64,000 nt of DNA, taken from assembly GCA_025060105.1 (NCBI GenBank), contig JANXCS010000001.1, forward strand, positions 166,282 through 230,281, given 5' to 3'. This document shows positions 16,208 through 24,855 of the stretch, piece after piece (the stretch's first letter is position 1; the number at the start of each line of letters is the position of its first letter). The DNA comes from Pseudothermotoga sp. GTDB lineage: Bacteria; Thermotogota; Thermotogae; Thermotogales; DSM-5069. The translations under genes were made by a program, and so were the position numbers. The notes under the pieces were generated by a model that was not told the DNA's origin, ran no database searches, and saw only the letters and a list, made by a program, of their open reading frames with translations.

Positions 16208-17279
16208 TGAACACATAAAACTTGGAGCAAGGATGATTGAATTTTCAGGTTGGATGATGCCTCTTCAGTATGAAAATATTGTATCAGAAGTTGAAGCTGT
16301 GAGGAAGAACGTAGCAATTTTCGATGTTTCTCACATGGGTGAGATATCGATAGTGGGACCAGACACGGTAAAGTTTTTAGATTGGTTGTTGACGAACGCG
16401 TTCAGTACTTTGACTGTCGGACAAGCCATGTATTCAGTCATTTGCAACAAAAATGGAGGTATAATCGATGATTTAATTGCTTACAAAATAGCCGAAGACG
16501 AAGCATTGTTGATCGTAAACGCTGCAAACGTTGAGAAAGATTTCAATTGGATCAGTTCATGTGCAAAGAGGTTCAATGTCAAAGTCGAGAATGTTTCCGA
16601 TCGCTACGGTCTCATCGCAGTTCAGGGGCCGAAGAGCGAAGCACTCTTTTCTTGCGTGTCTTCGGAGGTAACCTCTTTGAGATACTACCACTTCACTAAG
16701 TCTGTAATTTTTGGGAAAGAATGCATGGTCAGCAGGACGGGTTACACAGCAGAAGATGGTTTTGAGGTTTGTTGCTCTTGGCAAGACACCCCACATATTT
16801 GGCAGAATCTTTTTCGGATAGGTGAAAAATTCGAATTGAAACCCGCTGGACTTGGTGCGAGGGACATCTGCAGATTAGAGGCTTCTTACATGTTGTATGG
16901 CAGTGATATGGACGAAAATACAACCCCACTCGAAGTTGGACTCGGATGGGTGGTGAAGTTTGACAAAGATTTCGTGGGGAGAGAAGCATTACTTGCGCAA
17001 AAGGAACATGGTGTAACGAGACGTATCAGGGGCTTAAAACTTGAAGGTAAACGGATCGCAAGGCATGGTATGCGTGTTTTAAAAAACGGTAATCAAGTTG
17101 GGATGATCACAAGTGGTACTTTCTCTCCCACACTGCAAGCTTCTATCGCGCTGGCTATGCTAGATGCTTCCCTAAAACTGGGAGAAAGAGTGACAGTTGA
17201 TCTTAGAGGAACAGAGGTTGAGGCGGAAATTGTGAAACTTCCTTTTTACAGGGGGTCCGTAAAGAGCACATCAATTTGA
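16182..17279 (+). CDS. gcvT: Glycine cleavage system T protein (aminomethyltransferase)
   Basis: 365 residues, standard. It transfers the aminomethyl carbon from lipoyl-H protein to tetrahydrofolate, releasing ammonia. It begins [22 protein letters not shown], the family opening (shown here in part), with NVAIFDVSHMGEI (about 42-54), RTGYTAEDGFEV and GLGARDICRLEASYMLYG (folate and active-site region) and a C-terminal TSGTFSPTLQ. GTG 16182 follows GAGGAGGCGCAGAAAA inside the DUF2007 gene. gcvH follows after 13 bases. The order DUF2007-T-H-PA-PB gives a complete glycine cleavage set apart from the lipoamide dehydrogenase (L protein), which is not in the window. Confidence 0.95.
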   Translation: MAKRTPLYDEHIKLGARMIEFSGWMMPLQYENIVSEVEAVRKNVAIFDVSHMGEISIVGPDTVKFLDWLLTNAFSTLTVGQAMYSVICNKNGGIIDDLIAYKIAEDEALLIVNAANVEKDFNWISSCAKRFNVKVENVSDRYGLIAVQGPKSEALFSCVSSEVTSLRYYHFTKSVIFGKECMVSRTGYTAEDGFEVCCSWQDTPHIWQNLFRIGEKFELKPAGLGARDICRLEASYMLYGSDMDENTTPLEVGLGWVVKFDKDFVGREALLAQKEHGVTRRIRGLKLEGKRIARHGMRVLKNGNQVGMITSGTFSPTLQASIALAMLDASLKLGERVTVDLRGTEVEAEIVKLPFYRGSVKSTSI

Positions 17280-17292
17280 GGAGGTGGCGCAG

Positions 17293-17664
17293 ATGATGAG
17301 GTTCACAAAGACGCACGAATGGGTTAAAGTTGAAGGCAAGATAGCGATTGTGGGCATAAGCAACCATGCACAAGAAAAACTGGGTGATGTGGTCTATGTT
17401 GAGCTACCACAGGTTGGTAAAATCGTGAAAAAAGGTGAAGCTTTCATGAGTATCGAATCAGTTAAAGCGGCAAGCGATGTCTATGCGCCCGTCAGTGGAA
17501 AAATCGTCGAAGTGAATCAAAAGCTTTCCAATCAACCTGAGTTGATCAACAAAGATGCAGAAGGAGAAGGATGGTTGGTGAAGATCGAGATTGTTGATCT
17601 AAAAGAATTATCGGATCTCCTTGATGATGAAGCATACAGGAGGTTCTGCGAGGAGGAAGGTTGA
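17293..17664 (+). CDS. gcvH: Glycine cleavage system H protein
   Basis: 123 residues. Carries the lipoyl arm that shuttles the aminomethyl group between P, T and L proteins. The lipoylated Lys is in FMSIESVKAASDVYAPVSG (about residues 51-69, Lys in ESVKA). TKTHEWVKVEG at the N terminus and the C-terminal EEYRRF-type end (DDEAYRRFCEEEG) are standard. I took ATG 17293 because GAGGAGGTG ends six bases before it; GTG 17284 overlaps that site. Its end abuts gcvPA. Confidence 0.96.
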   Translation: MMRFTKTHEWVKVEGKIAIVGISNHAQEKLGDVVYVELPQVGKIVKKGEAFMSIESVKAASDVYAPVSGKIVEVNQKLSNQPELINKDAEGEGWLVKIEIVDLKELSDLLDDEAYRRFCEEEG

Positions 17665-17666
17665 TT

Positions 17667-18998
17667 ATGTTTCCATACATTCCTCACACGAAAGAAGAGA
17701 TAGAACAAATGCTAAGAACCATAGGTGTTGATTCTTTAGAGGAACTCTACAAAGATGTGCCAGTTACAGTGCATCAACTGAACCTTCCAAAAAGTCAAGA
17801 TGAATTCACTGTAGCCAAGAGATTGAAAGAATTGGCTGACAGGAATGTGATATTGGAGAAAGAAAAAATATTCGCCGGGGCTGGTGTATATGTACATTAT
17901 ATCCCTTATGCTGTGAAAGCCATTGTTTCAAAGCCAGAATTTGTAACAGCCTACACTCCCTACCAAGCTGAAGTTTCTCAAGGTACTCTGCAGGCTTTGT
18001 TTGAATATCAAACGATGATTTGTGAGCTTACTGGAATGGAAGTTGCAAATTCTTCTATGTACGATGGTGCCAGTGCTTTCGCTGAAGCAGTATTGATGGC
18101 TTACAGAATAAACGGTAAAACTAAGATACTGTTGAGTGAAGGCATCCATCCGGAGTACATTCAAACGTGTAGAACGTACTCCAAGGGTGTTGGATTGAAA
18201 CTTGAGCTTGTTCCAGTTGATGAGAGAGGTACAACAGATCTGAACATTATCTCGAAGCTTCTTGATGCGGATACTGCCGCAGTAGCAGTACAGTATCCAA
18301 ACTTTTTCGGCATCATCGAGGATTTAAAAGCTATTCGAGAAATTGCAAAAGATATCGTTTTCATAGTGATTGCAGAACCCATCTCACTTGCGCTGCTCGA
18401 ACCACCAGGGAGTTTTGGTGCGGACATCGTAGTGGGGGATGGTCAACCGTTGGGGATACCGCCAAATTTTGGAGGTCCAACAGTTGGCTTTTTCGCGACG
18501 CTGGAAAAACACGTGAGGAAAATGCCTGGTAGGATCATAGGCAGGACCAAAGACGTGGAAGGTAAGACAGGTTATGTGATGATACTTCAAACCAGAGAAC
18601 AACATATCAGGCGTGAGAAAGCTACGTCTAACATATGCACCAACCACGCTTTGATGGCCTTAACGAATGCGGTTTACATGAGTCTCATGGGACCAGAAGG
18701 TTTGCGTGAAGTAGCAAGGAGAAGCCATGCAAACGCGCATTATTTTGCAATGAAACTTCAAGAAAGAGGGTTCAAGTTAAAGTTCGGAGGGTCTTTTTTC
18801 AACGAATTTGTAGTTGTAGTCGGCGAAAATTATGAGAAAGTTTGGAAAGAGATCTTCAAGGAAGGATTTTTGGGACCTCTACCTCTCGGGTGGTTCGATG
18901 AGCGATACAAAAGTCTCGCGCTCGCTTGCGCAACTGAAGTGAATACGAAGGAGAGTATAGATTCGATGGTGAATATGCTGGAGCGTGGTTTGAAATGA
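17667..18998 (+). CDS. gcvPA: Glycine dehydrogenase (decarboxylating) subunit 1
   Basis: 443 residues: the N-terminal half of the P protein as a separate subunit, as in many thermophiles and Firmicutes. With GcvPB it decarboxylates glycine using PLP bound on the other subunit. It opens [15 protein letters not shown] and carries [33 protein letters not shown] and [15 protein letters not shown], all family blocks. ATG 17667 is favoured over a TTG at 17661 by the spacing from GAGGAGG at 17651. It overlaps gcvPB by four bases. Confidence 0.95.
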   Translation: MFPYIPHTKEEIEQMLRTIGVDSLEELYKDVPVTVHQLNLPKSQDEFTVAKRLKELADRNVILEKEKIFAGAGVYVHYIPYAVKAIVSKPEFVTAYTPYQAEVSQGTLQALFEYQTMICELTGMEVANSSMYDGASAFAEAVLMAYRINGKTKILLSEGIHPEYIQTCRTYSKGVGLKLELVPVDERGTTDLNIISKLLDADTAAVAVQYPNFFGIIEDLKAIREIAKDIVFIVIAEPISLALLEPPGSFGADIVVGDGQPLGIPPNFGGPTVGFFATLEKHVRKMPGRIIGRTKDVEGKTGYVMILQTREQHIRREKATSNICTNHALMALTNAVYMSLMGPEGLREVARRSHANAHYFAMKLQERGFKLKFGGSFFNEFVVVVGENYEKVWKEIFKEGFLGPLPLGWFDERYKSLALACATEVNTKESIDSMVNMLERGLK

Positions 18999-20431
18999 CG
19001 GTGTTCGAGAAATCTGTGAATGGAAGAATTGGTTTCAAATTTCCCGAATCTGACGTGAACCTTCAAAGTATGGATTTGCCAGGGAATTTAGTTAGAACTC
19101 GAAATTTAGGTTTGCCGCAACTCAATGAGGTTGATGTGGTGAGGCATTATACCGAACTTGCTTCAAAGAACTACTCTGTCGATAAAGGATTTTACCCACT
19201 AGGATCGTGTACAATGAAATACAATCCAAAATTGAACGAGTTTCTCGCCTCATTGGAGGGTTTCACTGAGTTACATCCATACCAACCACTCGAAACAGTG
19301 CAAGGCGCTCTAGAACTGATGTATGAGCTCAAGAAAGCTCTGTGTGAAATAACTGGCATGGATGACATGACGCTTCAACCAGCTGCTGGTGCTCACGGTG
19401 AATTGACTGGTTTGCTCATAGTGAAAGCTTATCATCTTTCAAAAGGAGATACTAAACGAACGGTTGCCTTGATACCGGATTCGGCCCACGGAACAAACCC
19501 AGCTTCTGCAGCTATGGCTGGATTCGAAGTTTTAGAGTTGAAATCTACTAAAGAAGGTCTCTTGGACATCGAGGAACTCAGAAGATACTTGAATGAAAGA
19601 GTGGCCGTTCTCATGCTCACTAATCCAAACACACTTGGTTTGTTTGAAAAAGATATTTTCAAGATTGAACAACTCGTTCACGAAGCTGGCGCTTTACTTT
19701 ATTACGACGGAGCAAATTTGAACGCCATTATGGGAAGGTTCAGGCCAGGCGATATGGGTTTCGATGTGGTACATCTGAATCTCCATAAGACCTTTTCTGC
19801 TCCTCACGGAATGGGGGGGCCTGGCAGTGGACCTGTAGGTGTTAAGGAATTTCTGGCGAGATTTTTACCGATTCCGGTGATCAGAAAATCTGAGGATGGA
19901 TCATACTACCTCGACTACAATTTACCAGATAGTATCGGAAGAATGAGGAGTTTCTATGGTAATTTCACAGTTTTAGTGAAAGCTTATTCATACATATTGA
20001 TGATGGGAAGAGATGGGTTAAAGCATGCTAGTGAAATGGCAGTGTTGAATGCTAATTATTTACGAAAGTTACTTTCCAAATACTTCAAAATGGCTTCAGA
20101 AAGAGTTTGTATGCATGAGTTCGTGGTTGACGGGAGTGAGTTTGTGAAAAAAACTGGTGTGCGTGTTTCAGACATAGCTAAGCGACTGTTGGACTACGGC
20201 GTTCATGCACCAACGGTTTATTTTCCACTGATAGTTCACGAAGCCATGATGATTGAACCTACCGAAACAGAGAGCAAACAAACTCTTGATCAATTTGCAG
20301 AAATTATGGGTAAAATTGTTGATGAAGCGATTAGAACTCCTGATCTTGTTAGGAATGCTCCACACAATACTCCTGTAAAGAGATTGGACGATACCGGGGC
20401 AACTAAAAATCCGATCTACAGACACCGTTGA
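18995..20431 (+). CDS. gcvPB: Glycine dehydrogenase (decarboxylating) subunit 2
   Basis: 478 residues: the PLP-binding half of the P protein. The cofactor Lys lies in [20 protein letters not shown] (about residues 257-276). Other family blocks are [27 protein letters not shown] and [16 protein letters not shown]. The C terminus ends in a family-typical [15 protein letters not shown] tail. ATG 18995 overlaps the gcvPA stop. Together with T and H this allows glycine oxidation to CO2, NH3 and methylene-THF, or its reverse. Confidence 0.96.
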   Translation: MTVFEKSVNGRIGFKFPESDVNLQSMDLPGNLVRTRNLGLPQLNEVDVVRHYTELASKNYSVDKGFYPLGSCTMKYNPKLNEFLASLEGFTELHPYQPLETVQGALELMYELKKALCEITGMDDMTLQPAAGAHGELTGLLIVKAYHLSKGDTKRTVALIPDSAHGTNPASAAMAGFEVLELKSTKEGLLDIEELRRYLNERVAVLMLTNPNTLGLFEKDIFKIEQLVHEAGALLYYDGANLNAIMGRFRPGDMGFDVVHLNLHKTFSAPHGMGGPGSGPVGVKEFLARFLPIPVIRKSEDGSYYLDYNLPDSIGRMRSFYGNFTVLVKAYSYILMMGRDGLKHASEMAVLNANYLRKLLSKYFKMASERVCMHEFVVDGSEFVKKTGVRVSDIAKRLLDYGVHAPTVYFPLIVHEAMMIEPTETESKQTLDQFAEIMGKIVDEAIRTPDLVRNAPHNTPVKRLDDTGATKNPIYRHR

Positions 20432-20487
20432 TCGTTCAAAAAACTTGTTCAAGAGGGGGCGAGAGAGGGAAAAGTGAGGTGATACGA

Positions 20488-21147
20488 ATGAAAGCTCTGC
20501 TGCTAGATTATGGTGGAACGCTTGCACTCATTGATGAAGATCGATTCATGGAGAATTATTTTTTCATGCTGAACGTTTTTCTCGTTGAGAGGTACAAAGT
20601 GGCTTTAGACCAAGCTGATCTTTTAGATTGCATAGTACATATAACGAAGTGTGCCGATGGGTTCACAAATAATTATGAAAGGCTTCTCAAGTGTTTATCG
20701 AGCAAGGTTGAGAAGGTGGATTGGAGAGAAGCTTTTGAAGATTTCTATGCCGGCGGTGAATTCGATGAGCTCGCAAGTTTGGTTAAGCCGAATCAAAAGG
20801 TCGTAGAGTCTGCCAAAAAAGCCAGGAGATTTGGTTTATATACAGTGTTAGCAATGAATCCTATCTTTCCGAAAATAGCTGTAGAAAAGCAGTTGAACTG
20901 GATTGGCTTGGATGCCACAAATTTTGATCACATCAGTTTCATGGAGAACTCGCACTATTGCAAACCCGATCCGAGGTATTACTTAGAGATTTGCAAGGTC
21001 TTATCTATAGAGCCGAAGGATTGTTTGATGGTTGGCAACGACGATTTTCTCGATGGATCTTGTGTTAGCATTGGCATGAAATATAAACCAGTTGAGCTCT
21101 TCTCTCAAGATGGTAAAAAAGATCCACGTGAGTGGTTTTTTGATTGA
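20488..21147 (+). CDS. HAD-superfamily hydrolase-like protein
   Basis: 219 residues. Motif I of the HAD fold is LLLDYGGTLALID: the usual DxDGT reads DYGGT, so the second Asp (general acid/base) is Gly, which argues against an ordinary phosphatase unless another residue helps. Motif III/IV is clear: HYCKPDPRYYLEIC and MVGNDDFLDG (metal-binding Asp pair). A helical cap lies between. Substrate unknown. ATG 20488 follows GTGAGGTGATACGA. It is 56 bases downstream of gcvPB and may be co-transcribed with the glycine cleavage genes, though no functional link is evident. Confidence 0.75.
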   Translation: MKALLLDYGGTLALIDEDRFMENYFFMLNVFLVERYKVALDQADLLDCIVHITKCADGFTNNYERLLKCLSSKVEKVDWREAFEDFYAGGEFDELASLVKPNQKVVESAKKARRFGLYTVLAMNPIFPKIAVEKQLNWIGLDATNFDHISFMENSHYCKPDPRYYLEICKVLSIEPKDCLMVGNDDFLDGSCVSIGMKYKPVELFSQDGKKDPREWFFD

Positions 21148-21213
21148 TATCGAGCATTCACAATAAAACTTCTTCACGCCTGACTGCTTAGAACGGGAAA
21201 GGGGGGAAAAAAG

Positions 21214-21288
21214 ATGGCTTGCGGTCAGAAGAAGGAAGAAAAGAAACAAGAAGCTCCAAAGAAAGAAGAAAAGAAGGGCAAGAAATGA
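21214..21288 (+). CDS. Predicted 24-residue Lys/Glu-rich peptide
   Basis: A short reading frame encoding MACGQKKEEKKQEAPKKEEK plus GKK: 24 residues, twelve of them Lys, one Cys. It has a strong purine-rich ribosome binding region (AAAGGGGGGAAAAAAG) at proper distance and is closed by a GC-perfect hairpin six bases after the stop, which is what a genuine small gene looks like. The N-terminal MACG could be a minimal lipidation- or metal-type Cys, but there is no signal peptide. No homologue is known to me. It lies between the HAD-like gene (66 bases upstream) and the convergent PPi-PFK. Confidence 0.45.
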   Translation: MACGQKKEEKKQEAPKKEEKKGKK

Positions 21289-21293
21289 ACAAA

Positions 21294-21312
21294 CCCCGGC
21301 TTGAAGCCGGGG
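21294..21312. terminator. Shared hairpin between the small peptide gene and PPi-PFK
   Basis: CCCCGGC and GCCGGGG flank TTGAA, a perfect seven-base GC stem. On the minus strand it is followed by TTTGTTCATTTCTT, so it should work mainly as the terminator of the PPi-phosphofructokinase gene, whose stop is one base away; on the plus strand only TT follows. Confidence 0.7.
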
Positions 21313-21313
21313 T

Positions 21314-22573
21314 TCAATCCGCTATGTTTGCAAATTTTTGTGCGAATTGTTCCGGAGTCATTTTGGCTATTGAAGCCAGTTTAGAGAGCATAGTGGGATC
21401 TTCCAGATCTCTCTTTGTAAGTTTTATCATGTAACTCTTCGCAACCTTGTAATGTTCAGAATTTAGATCTACTAAGCGTACCTTGGTTCTTCCAGTTTTA
21501 GGATCTATCAGTTCTTCAAAGGGTAAAACAGTTATTCTGCCTTGGTCCACACAAACCATACCGTTACTCAATTTTGGCTCTATTTTTCCAAGCAGGAATT
21601 GAACCGCACCGTATCCCAGTGTTCTTGTGTAATCAATATCGAACGGAATGGGTCTAGCGCATCTCAGTTCATAGCCTAGTGTGACATCAACGATTGGCAT
21701 TTCTTCGCCTCTTTCAGCGAATCTTTTCTGGATTTCTCTTTTCAATATTGTAGCGAGTGGTATTTCACTCAATCTGATATGACCATGTGGATCTTCTTTA
21801 ACAATCACACCGGGTATCCTCGCAAGTTCCTGCTTGTCGAGTATCTCACCTATTCCTTCAGCTATCACAGCAAGACCATCATTTCTTCCAAGCGCCCTTC
21901 GTTTTATTATCGCTGCTTCGAGTACATCGCAAACTTCAGACAAGCTCACTTTCTCCTTTCGGAATTCTTCTGCGATGACCGTTACAGTTGCGCTGGCAGC
22001 TTTTCCTATTCCGAGCGCAAGGTGTCCGGCCTTCCTACCCATGACCACTACGAAGTACCATCTGTTGGTAGTTCTTGAATCTTGAAGCAGATTATAGACA
22101 AGCTCTGTACCCACGTGGCGAGCGGTTTCGTACCCAAAGGTCGGCATACCACCGGGCAAGGGCAGATCGTTATCAATGGTCTTAGGAACATGAGCCACGC
22201 GGATTGAACCCCCAGATAATTTTGAAACCGCCGATGCAGAGAAGGCGGTATCGTCGCCACCGATGGTCACAAGATACTTCACGTTGAGTTTTTTCAAAGT
22301 TTCGACAACGCTCTCAAGATCTTTTTGATTCTTAGTTGGATTCGCCCTCGAAGTTCTGAGGATCGAGCCACCTTCAGTGTGAATTCGTGACACATCCGAG
22401 ATGCTGAGCGATCTTATCATATCCGTTCTGCCCTTCATGAGATGCTCAAATCCATCGTATATTCCTATCACCTCAAGCCCATTGTTTGTAGCTTCAATAG
22501 TTACGGCGTTTATGACGCTGTTTATACCAGGAGCAGGTCCTCCTCCGACCAAGATTGCAACACGTTCTGGCAT
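21314..22573 (-). CDS. pfp: Pyrophosphate-dependent 6-phosphofructokinase
   Basis: 419 residues, the length of the Thermotoga PPi-PFK group. It phosphorylates fructose 6-phosphate with PPi, reversibly. Two positions mark the donor: GGDD (in YLVTIGGDDTAFSAS) replaces the GGDGS of ATP enzymes, and PKTIDND has Lys where ATP enzymes have Gly. Other blocks are LVGGGPAPGINSVI at the N terminus, GGSILRTSRANP, VVVMGRKAGHLALG and GYELRCARPIPFD. ATG 22573 was chosen over GTG 22579 because GAGGAGGTG lies eight bases before the ATG. A TATAAT at 22597-22602 (minus) is a plausible -10, without a clear -35. It diverges from the lysine-pathway leader. Confidence 0.95.
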   Translation of the reverse strand: MPERVAILVGGGPAPGINSVINAVTIEATNNGLEVIGIYDGFEHLMKGRTDMIRSLSISDVSRIHTEGGSILRTSRANPTKNQKDLESVVETLKKLNVKYLVTIGGDDTAFSASAVSKLSGGSIRVAHVPKTIDNDLPLPGGMPTFGYETARHVGTELVYNLLQDSRTTNRWYFVVVMGRKAGHLALGIGKAASATVTVIAEEFRKEKVSLSEVCDVLEAAIIKRRALGRNDGLAVIAEGIGEILDKQELARIPGVIVKEDPHGHIRLSEIPLATILKREIQKRFAERGEEMPIVDVTLGYELRCARPIPFDIDYTRTLGYGAVQFLLGKIEPKLSNGMVCVDQGRITVLPFEELIDPKTGRTKVRLVDLNSEHYKVAKSYMIKLTKRDLEDPTMLSKLASIAKMTPEQFAQKFANIAD

Positions 22574-22764
22574 TCTCACTACACCTCCTCTTCAAAATTA
22601 TAAATGTGCTCGGTATCGACCGTGTGGTTAACAATTTCGTCAGAGAGTTTTATTTATTTGTTCAGCAATTGGTGTTCTAGATGAGGTTAGAATTCAAACT
22701 AAAGAGAGGTAGTGTTTGTGACATGTTGAACGAAGGTCTTATTGGAACGTTTTTGAAGGTCCAA

Positions 22765-22824
22765 ATGAAGATGGAGAAGAAGTGCAACCGCCCGGTGATC
22801 TGTGGCGGTGTGTGCTCATTGTAG
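22765..22824 (+). CDS. Possible leader peptide of the dap operon
   Basis: A 19-residue frame, MKMEKKCNRPVICGGVCSL, preceded by GAAGGT four bases upstream. Three of the first six residues are Lys and three of the last thirteen are Cys. Its stop codon falls in the loop of the leader hairpin described at 22791-22854, and codons 9-12 run through the 5' arm of that hairpin, so translation would interfere with folding. The same frame is open from an ATG at 22681, which has a poor ribosome binding site. That placement, ahead of a lysine-pathway operon, is why I report it; there is no protein-level proof. Confidence 0.4.
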   Translation: MKMEKKCNRPVICGGVCSL

Positions 22825-22882
22825 CACACCAGTCGGAGGAGAAAGATCACCGGGCTACCGAAAAAGGTAGCCCGGTTTTTTT
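22791..22882 (+). promoter_or_regulatory. Attenuator-like leader: antiterminator hairpin overlapping a terminator
   Basis: CCCGGTGATC (22791-22800) pairs perfectly with GATCACCGGG (22845-22854), enclosing an inner hairpin GTGTGCT/AGCACAC (22810-22829). The last five bases of that 3' arm are also the first bases of a perfect ten-base terminator stem (22850-22875) followed by seven T. The two structures cannot form together, so the first acts as an antiterminator. The enclosed unpaired segments TGTGGC and AGTCGGAGGAGAAA could be a ligand pocket. No lysine-riboswitch or T-box consensus is visible. Controls the operon starting at 22900. Confidence 0.7.
22850..22882 (+). terminator. Conditional intrinsic terminator before the dap operon
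   Basis: CCGGGCTACC (22850-22859) and GGTAGCCCGG (22866-22875) form a perfect stem around GAAAAA, followed by TTTTTTT. It sits 18 bases before the first structural gene and shares five bases with the upstream hairpin arm. Confidence 0.9.
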
Positions 22883-22899
22883 ATAGGAGGGGTGAAAGC

Positions 22900-23661
22900 A
22901 TGGTGGGTGAACCTGCAGAAATTACTAGTACCGAGAGTGTGGAGTTTCAAAGTACGGAACAGATCATCGAAATGATCAGCAAGTCAAAGAAAAAAACACC
23001 GATCATCGCTTATGTGAAGGGAAGACTAGATCGAGTTGATTTCTCATCGGTACGCTTTTTTGGCACCCATGAATTCGGTATTGTCGTAGCAGATTACGAA
23101 GATTTCAAAAATTTGATCGAAAACCACCGTCAATTCATCGAAGATTTTCATCTGCAGGTTACAGCAAGAAATTCAGCGCTCCCTCTAGCTGATCTAACGA
23201 AGTACAATGCGAGAATAGAACCCGGTGCGATTATAAGGGACATGGTAAAGATTGGGGATGGAGCTGTGATCATGATGGGTGCTGTCATCAACGTTGGAGC
23301 CACGATCGGTGAAAGAACCATGATTGACATGAACGCCGTTGTGGGGGCGAGGGCTGTGATTGGGAAGAATTGTCACGTTGGTGCAGGAGCTGTCATTGCG
23401 GGTGTTTTAGAACCGCCTTCTGCAGTACCAGTAGTGGTGGAGGACGATGTAATGATTGGTGCGAACGCTGTAGTTCTTGAAGGTGTAAGAGTTGGTAGAG
23501 GAGCCGTGGTAGCTGCAGGGGCAGTTGTCATCAATGATGTGGAGCCGTACACGGTTGTTGCTGGTGTACCTGCGCGATTCGTTAAAAGGGTCGACGAGAG
23601 AACAAGAGAAAAGACTAAAATAGTTGAAGCACTCAGGCATTTGAATACAACTATTAGGTGA
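22900..23661 (+). CDS. dapH: Tetrahydrodipicolinate N-acetyltransferase
   Basis: 253 residues. It acetylates tetrahydrodipicolinate with acetyl-CoA in the acetyl branch of the diaminopimelate/lysine pathway. An N-terminal alpha/beta part (DapH_N-like, [20 protein letters not shown]) precedes a left-handed beta-helix made of hexapeptide repeats: [39 protein letters not shown] and so on, about residues 103-225. The closing block [14 protein letters not shown] is typical. ATG 22900 follows ATAGGAGGGGTGAAAGC. It is the first gene after the attenuator and lies six bases before the aminotransferase. The older name dapD for this acetyl-type enzyme is also used. Confidence 0.93.
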   Translation: MVGEPAEITSTESVEFQSTEQIIEMISKSKKKTPIIAYVKGRLDRVDFSSVRFFGTHEFGIVVADYEDFKNLIENHRQFIEDFHLQVTARNSALPLADLTKYNARIEPGAIIRDMVKIGDGAVIMMGAVINVGATIGERTMIDMNAVVGARAVIGKNCHVGAGAVIAGVLEPPSAVPVVVEDDVMIGANAVVLEGVRVGRGAVVAAGAVVINDVEPYTVVAGVPARFVKRVDERTREKTKIVEALRHLNTTIR

Positions 23662-23667
23662 TCGTGT

Positions 23668-24855
23668 ATGGAGCACATCTGTCAGGTTTACAAGCCTTTC
23701 CCTATACAGATAGACCGTGCGAGGGGGGTTTACATATACTCTAAGGACGGTAAACGTTATTTTGATTCCTTTTCAGGCATAGGTGTTTTAGCCTTCGGAC
23801 ATGGTGATGAAGACATCAAGAAAGTCATGATCGAGAAAATGGAACGTTATATACACACATCGAATTTTTTCTTCGATGAAGACGCCGAAGAAGTAGCAGA
23901 AAAGTTAGTTAAAAAGACAGGTAGAACTGGCAGAGTATTTTTTGCAAATTCCGGTGCTGAAGCTAATGAAGCGGCATTGAAGGCTGTTAAAAAATTGCGG
24001 AAGGGTTTGATAGTATCCTTCGAAAAGAATTTTCATGGTAGGACTATTGCCACACTTTCGCTCACAGGATTCGAAAATTTGAGGAAGCCATTTGAACCCC
24101 TCGTTCCAGAAGTGATTATTTTACCTTACAACGATGTGAGATCCTTTGAATTTTTCCTTGAAAAGAGAGGAACAGAAATTGCAGCTGTATTTGTTGAGTG
24201 TATCCAGGGCAGTGGTGGTTTGAATGTCCTGAGTAAGGATATTGCCAGGCTCATCATGCAGGCGAAAATCGATTTTGGGTATCTGCTGGTCGCAGATGAG
24301 GTTCAATCCGGCCTTGGTAGGACGGGCAAATTCTTTGCCTATCAGCATTTTGATTTACAGCCTGATATTGTTACTGTTGCAAAAGCACTGGGAGGAGGTT
24401 TACCTCTCAGTGCTGCATTGTTTCTCGATGAAGTGAAAGATGTATTTGGTTATTCAGATCATGGATCCACCTTTGCTCCAAACCCCATTGCACTTGCAGG
24501 TGCAAAGGTGGTCTTGTCAAAATTGAGCGATGATTTCATAGAATCAGTTGCGAAAAAAGGTGATTTCCTCAAGAAAGAACTTTTAAAAATGACCCCGAGA
24601 TTGATTCAAAAGATCAAAGGTCTCGGCCTAATGCTGGGCGTTGAAGTTGGAGTGGATACCAATTTTCTGAGGCAAACTGCCATGAAAAATGGGCTTTTGC
24701 TGAATATTGTTTCCAACAACATCGTGAGGCTCCTTCCAGCTCTCAATATCACCTTAGAGGAGATTAAAGAGATGGTAGATCTGCTCGAAAGGAGTTTGGA
24801 TGAGGTGAACTATGGACGAGATCACGCTGAGAAGGTTGATTCATCAAAATCCTGA
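23668..24855 (+). CDS. Class III aminotransferase, probably N-acetyl-LL-2,6-diaminopimelate aminotransferase
   Basis: 395 residues. A PLP-dependent acetylornithine-type enzyme: FFANSGAEANEAALKAVKK (about 91-109), NFHGRTIATLSLTG, LVADEVQSGLGRTGKFFAY and VTVAKALGGGLPLSA, with the PLP Lys in AKALGGG. The location between the acetyltransferase and the deacetylase of the acetyl branch makes N-succinyl/N-acetyl-aminoketopimelate transamination the likely role. Class III (ArgD-like) rather than the class I PatA/DapX type usual in Bacillus is notable; it could also serve arginine synthesis. ATG 23668 lies six bases after dapH. It overlaps the next gene by 44 bases. Confidence 0.85.
   Translation: MEHICQVYKPFPIQIDRARGVYIYSKDGKRYFDSFSGIGVLAFGHGDEDIKKVMIEKMERYIHTSNFFFDEDAEEVAEKLVKKTGRTGRVFFANSGAEANEAALKAVKKLRKGLIVSFEKNFHGRTIATLSLTGFENLRKPFEPLVPEVIILPYNDVRSFEFFLEKRGTEIAAVFVECIQGSGGLNVLSKDIARLIMQAKIDFGYLLVADEVQSGLGRTGKFFAYQHFDLQPDIVTVAKALGGGLPLSAALFLDEVKDVFGYSDHGSTFAPNPIALAGAKVVLSKLSDDFIESVAKKGDFLKKELLKMTPRLIQKIKGLGLMLGVEVGVDTNFLRQTAMKNGLLLNIVSNNIVRLLPALNITLEEIKEMVDLLERSLDEVNYGRDHAEKVDSSKS

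Noticed and set aside
15960-16300. Glycine riboswitch before the glycine cleavage genes
   Set aside because: There is no room: gcvT overlaps the DUF2007 gene, and only about 55 bases without aptamer-like sequence lie before that gene.
22681-22899. Lysine riboswitch or T-box before the dap operon
   Set aside because: The conserved blocks of the lysine aptamer (such as GCCGAA) and the T-box GGGTGG-x-ACCGCG sequence are absent; kept instead as an unassigned attenuator.
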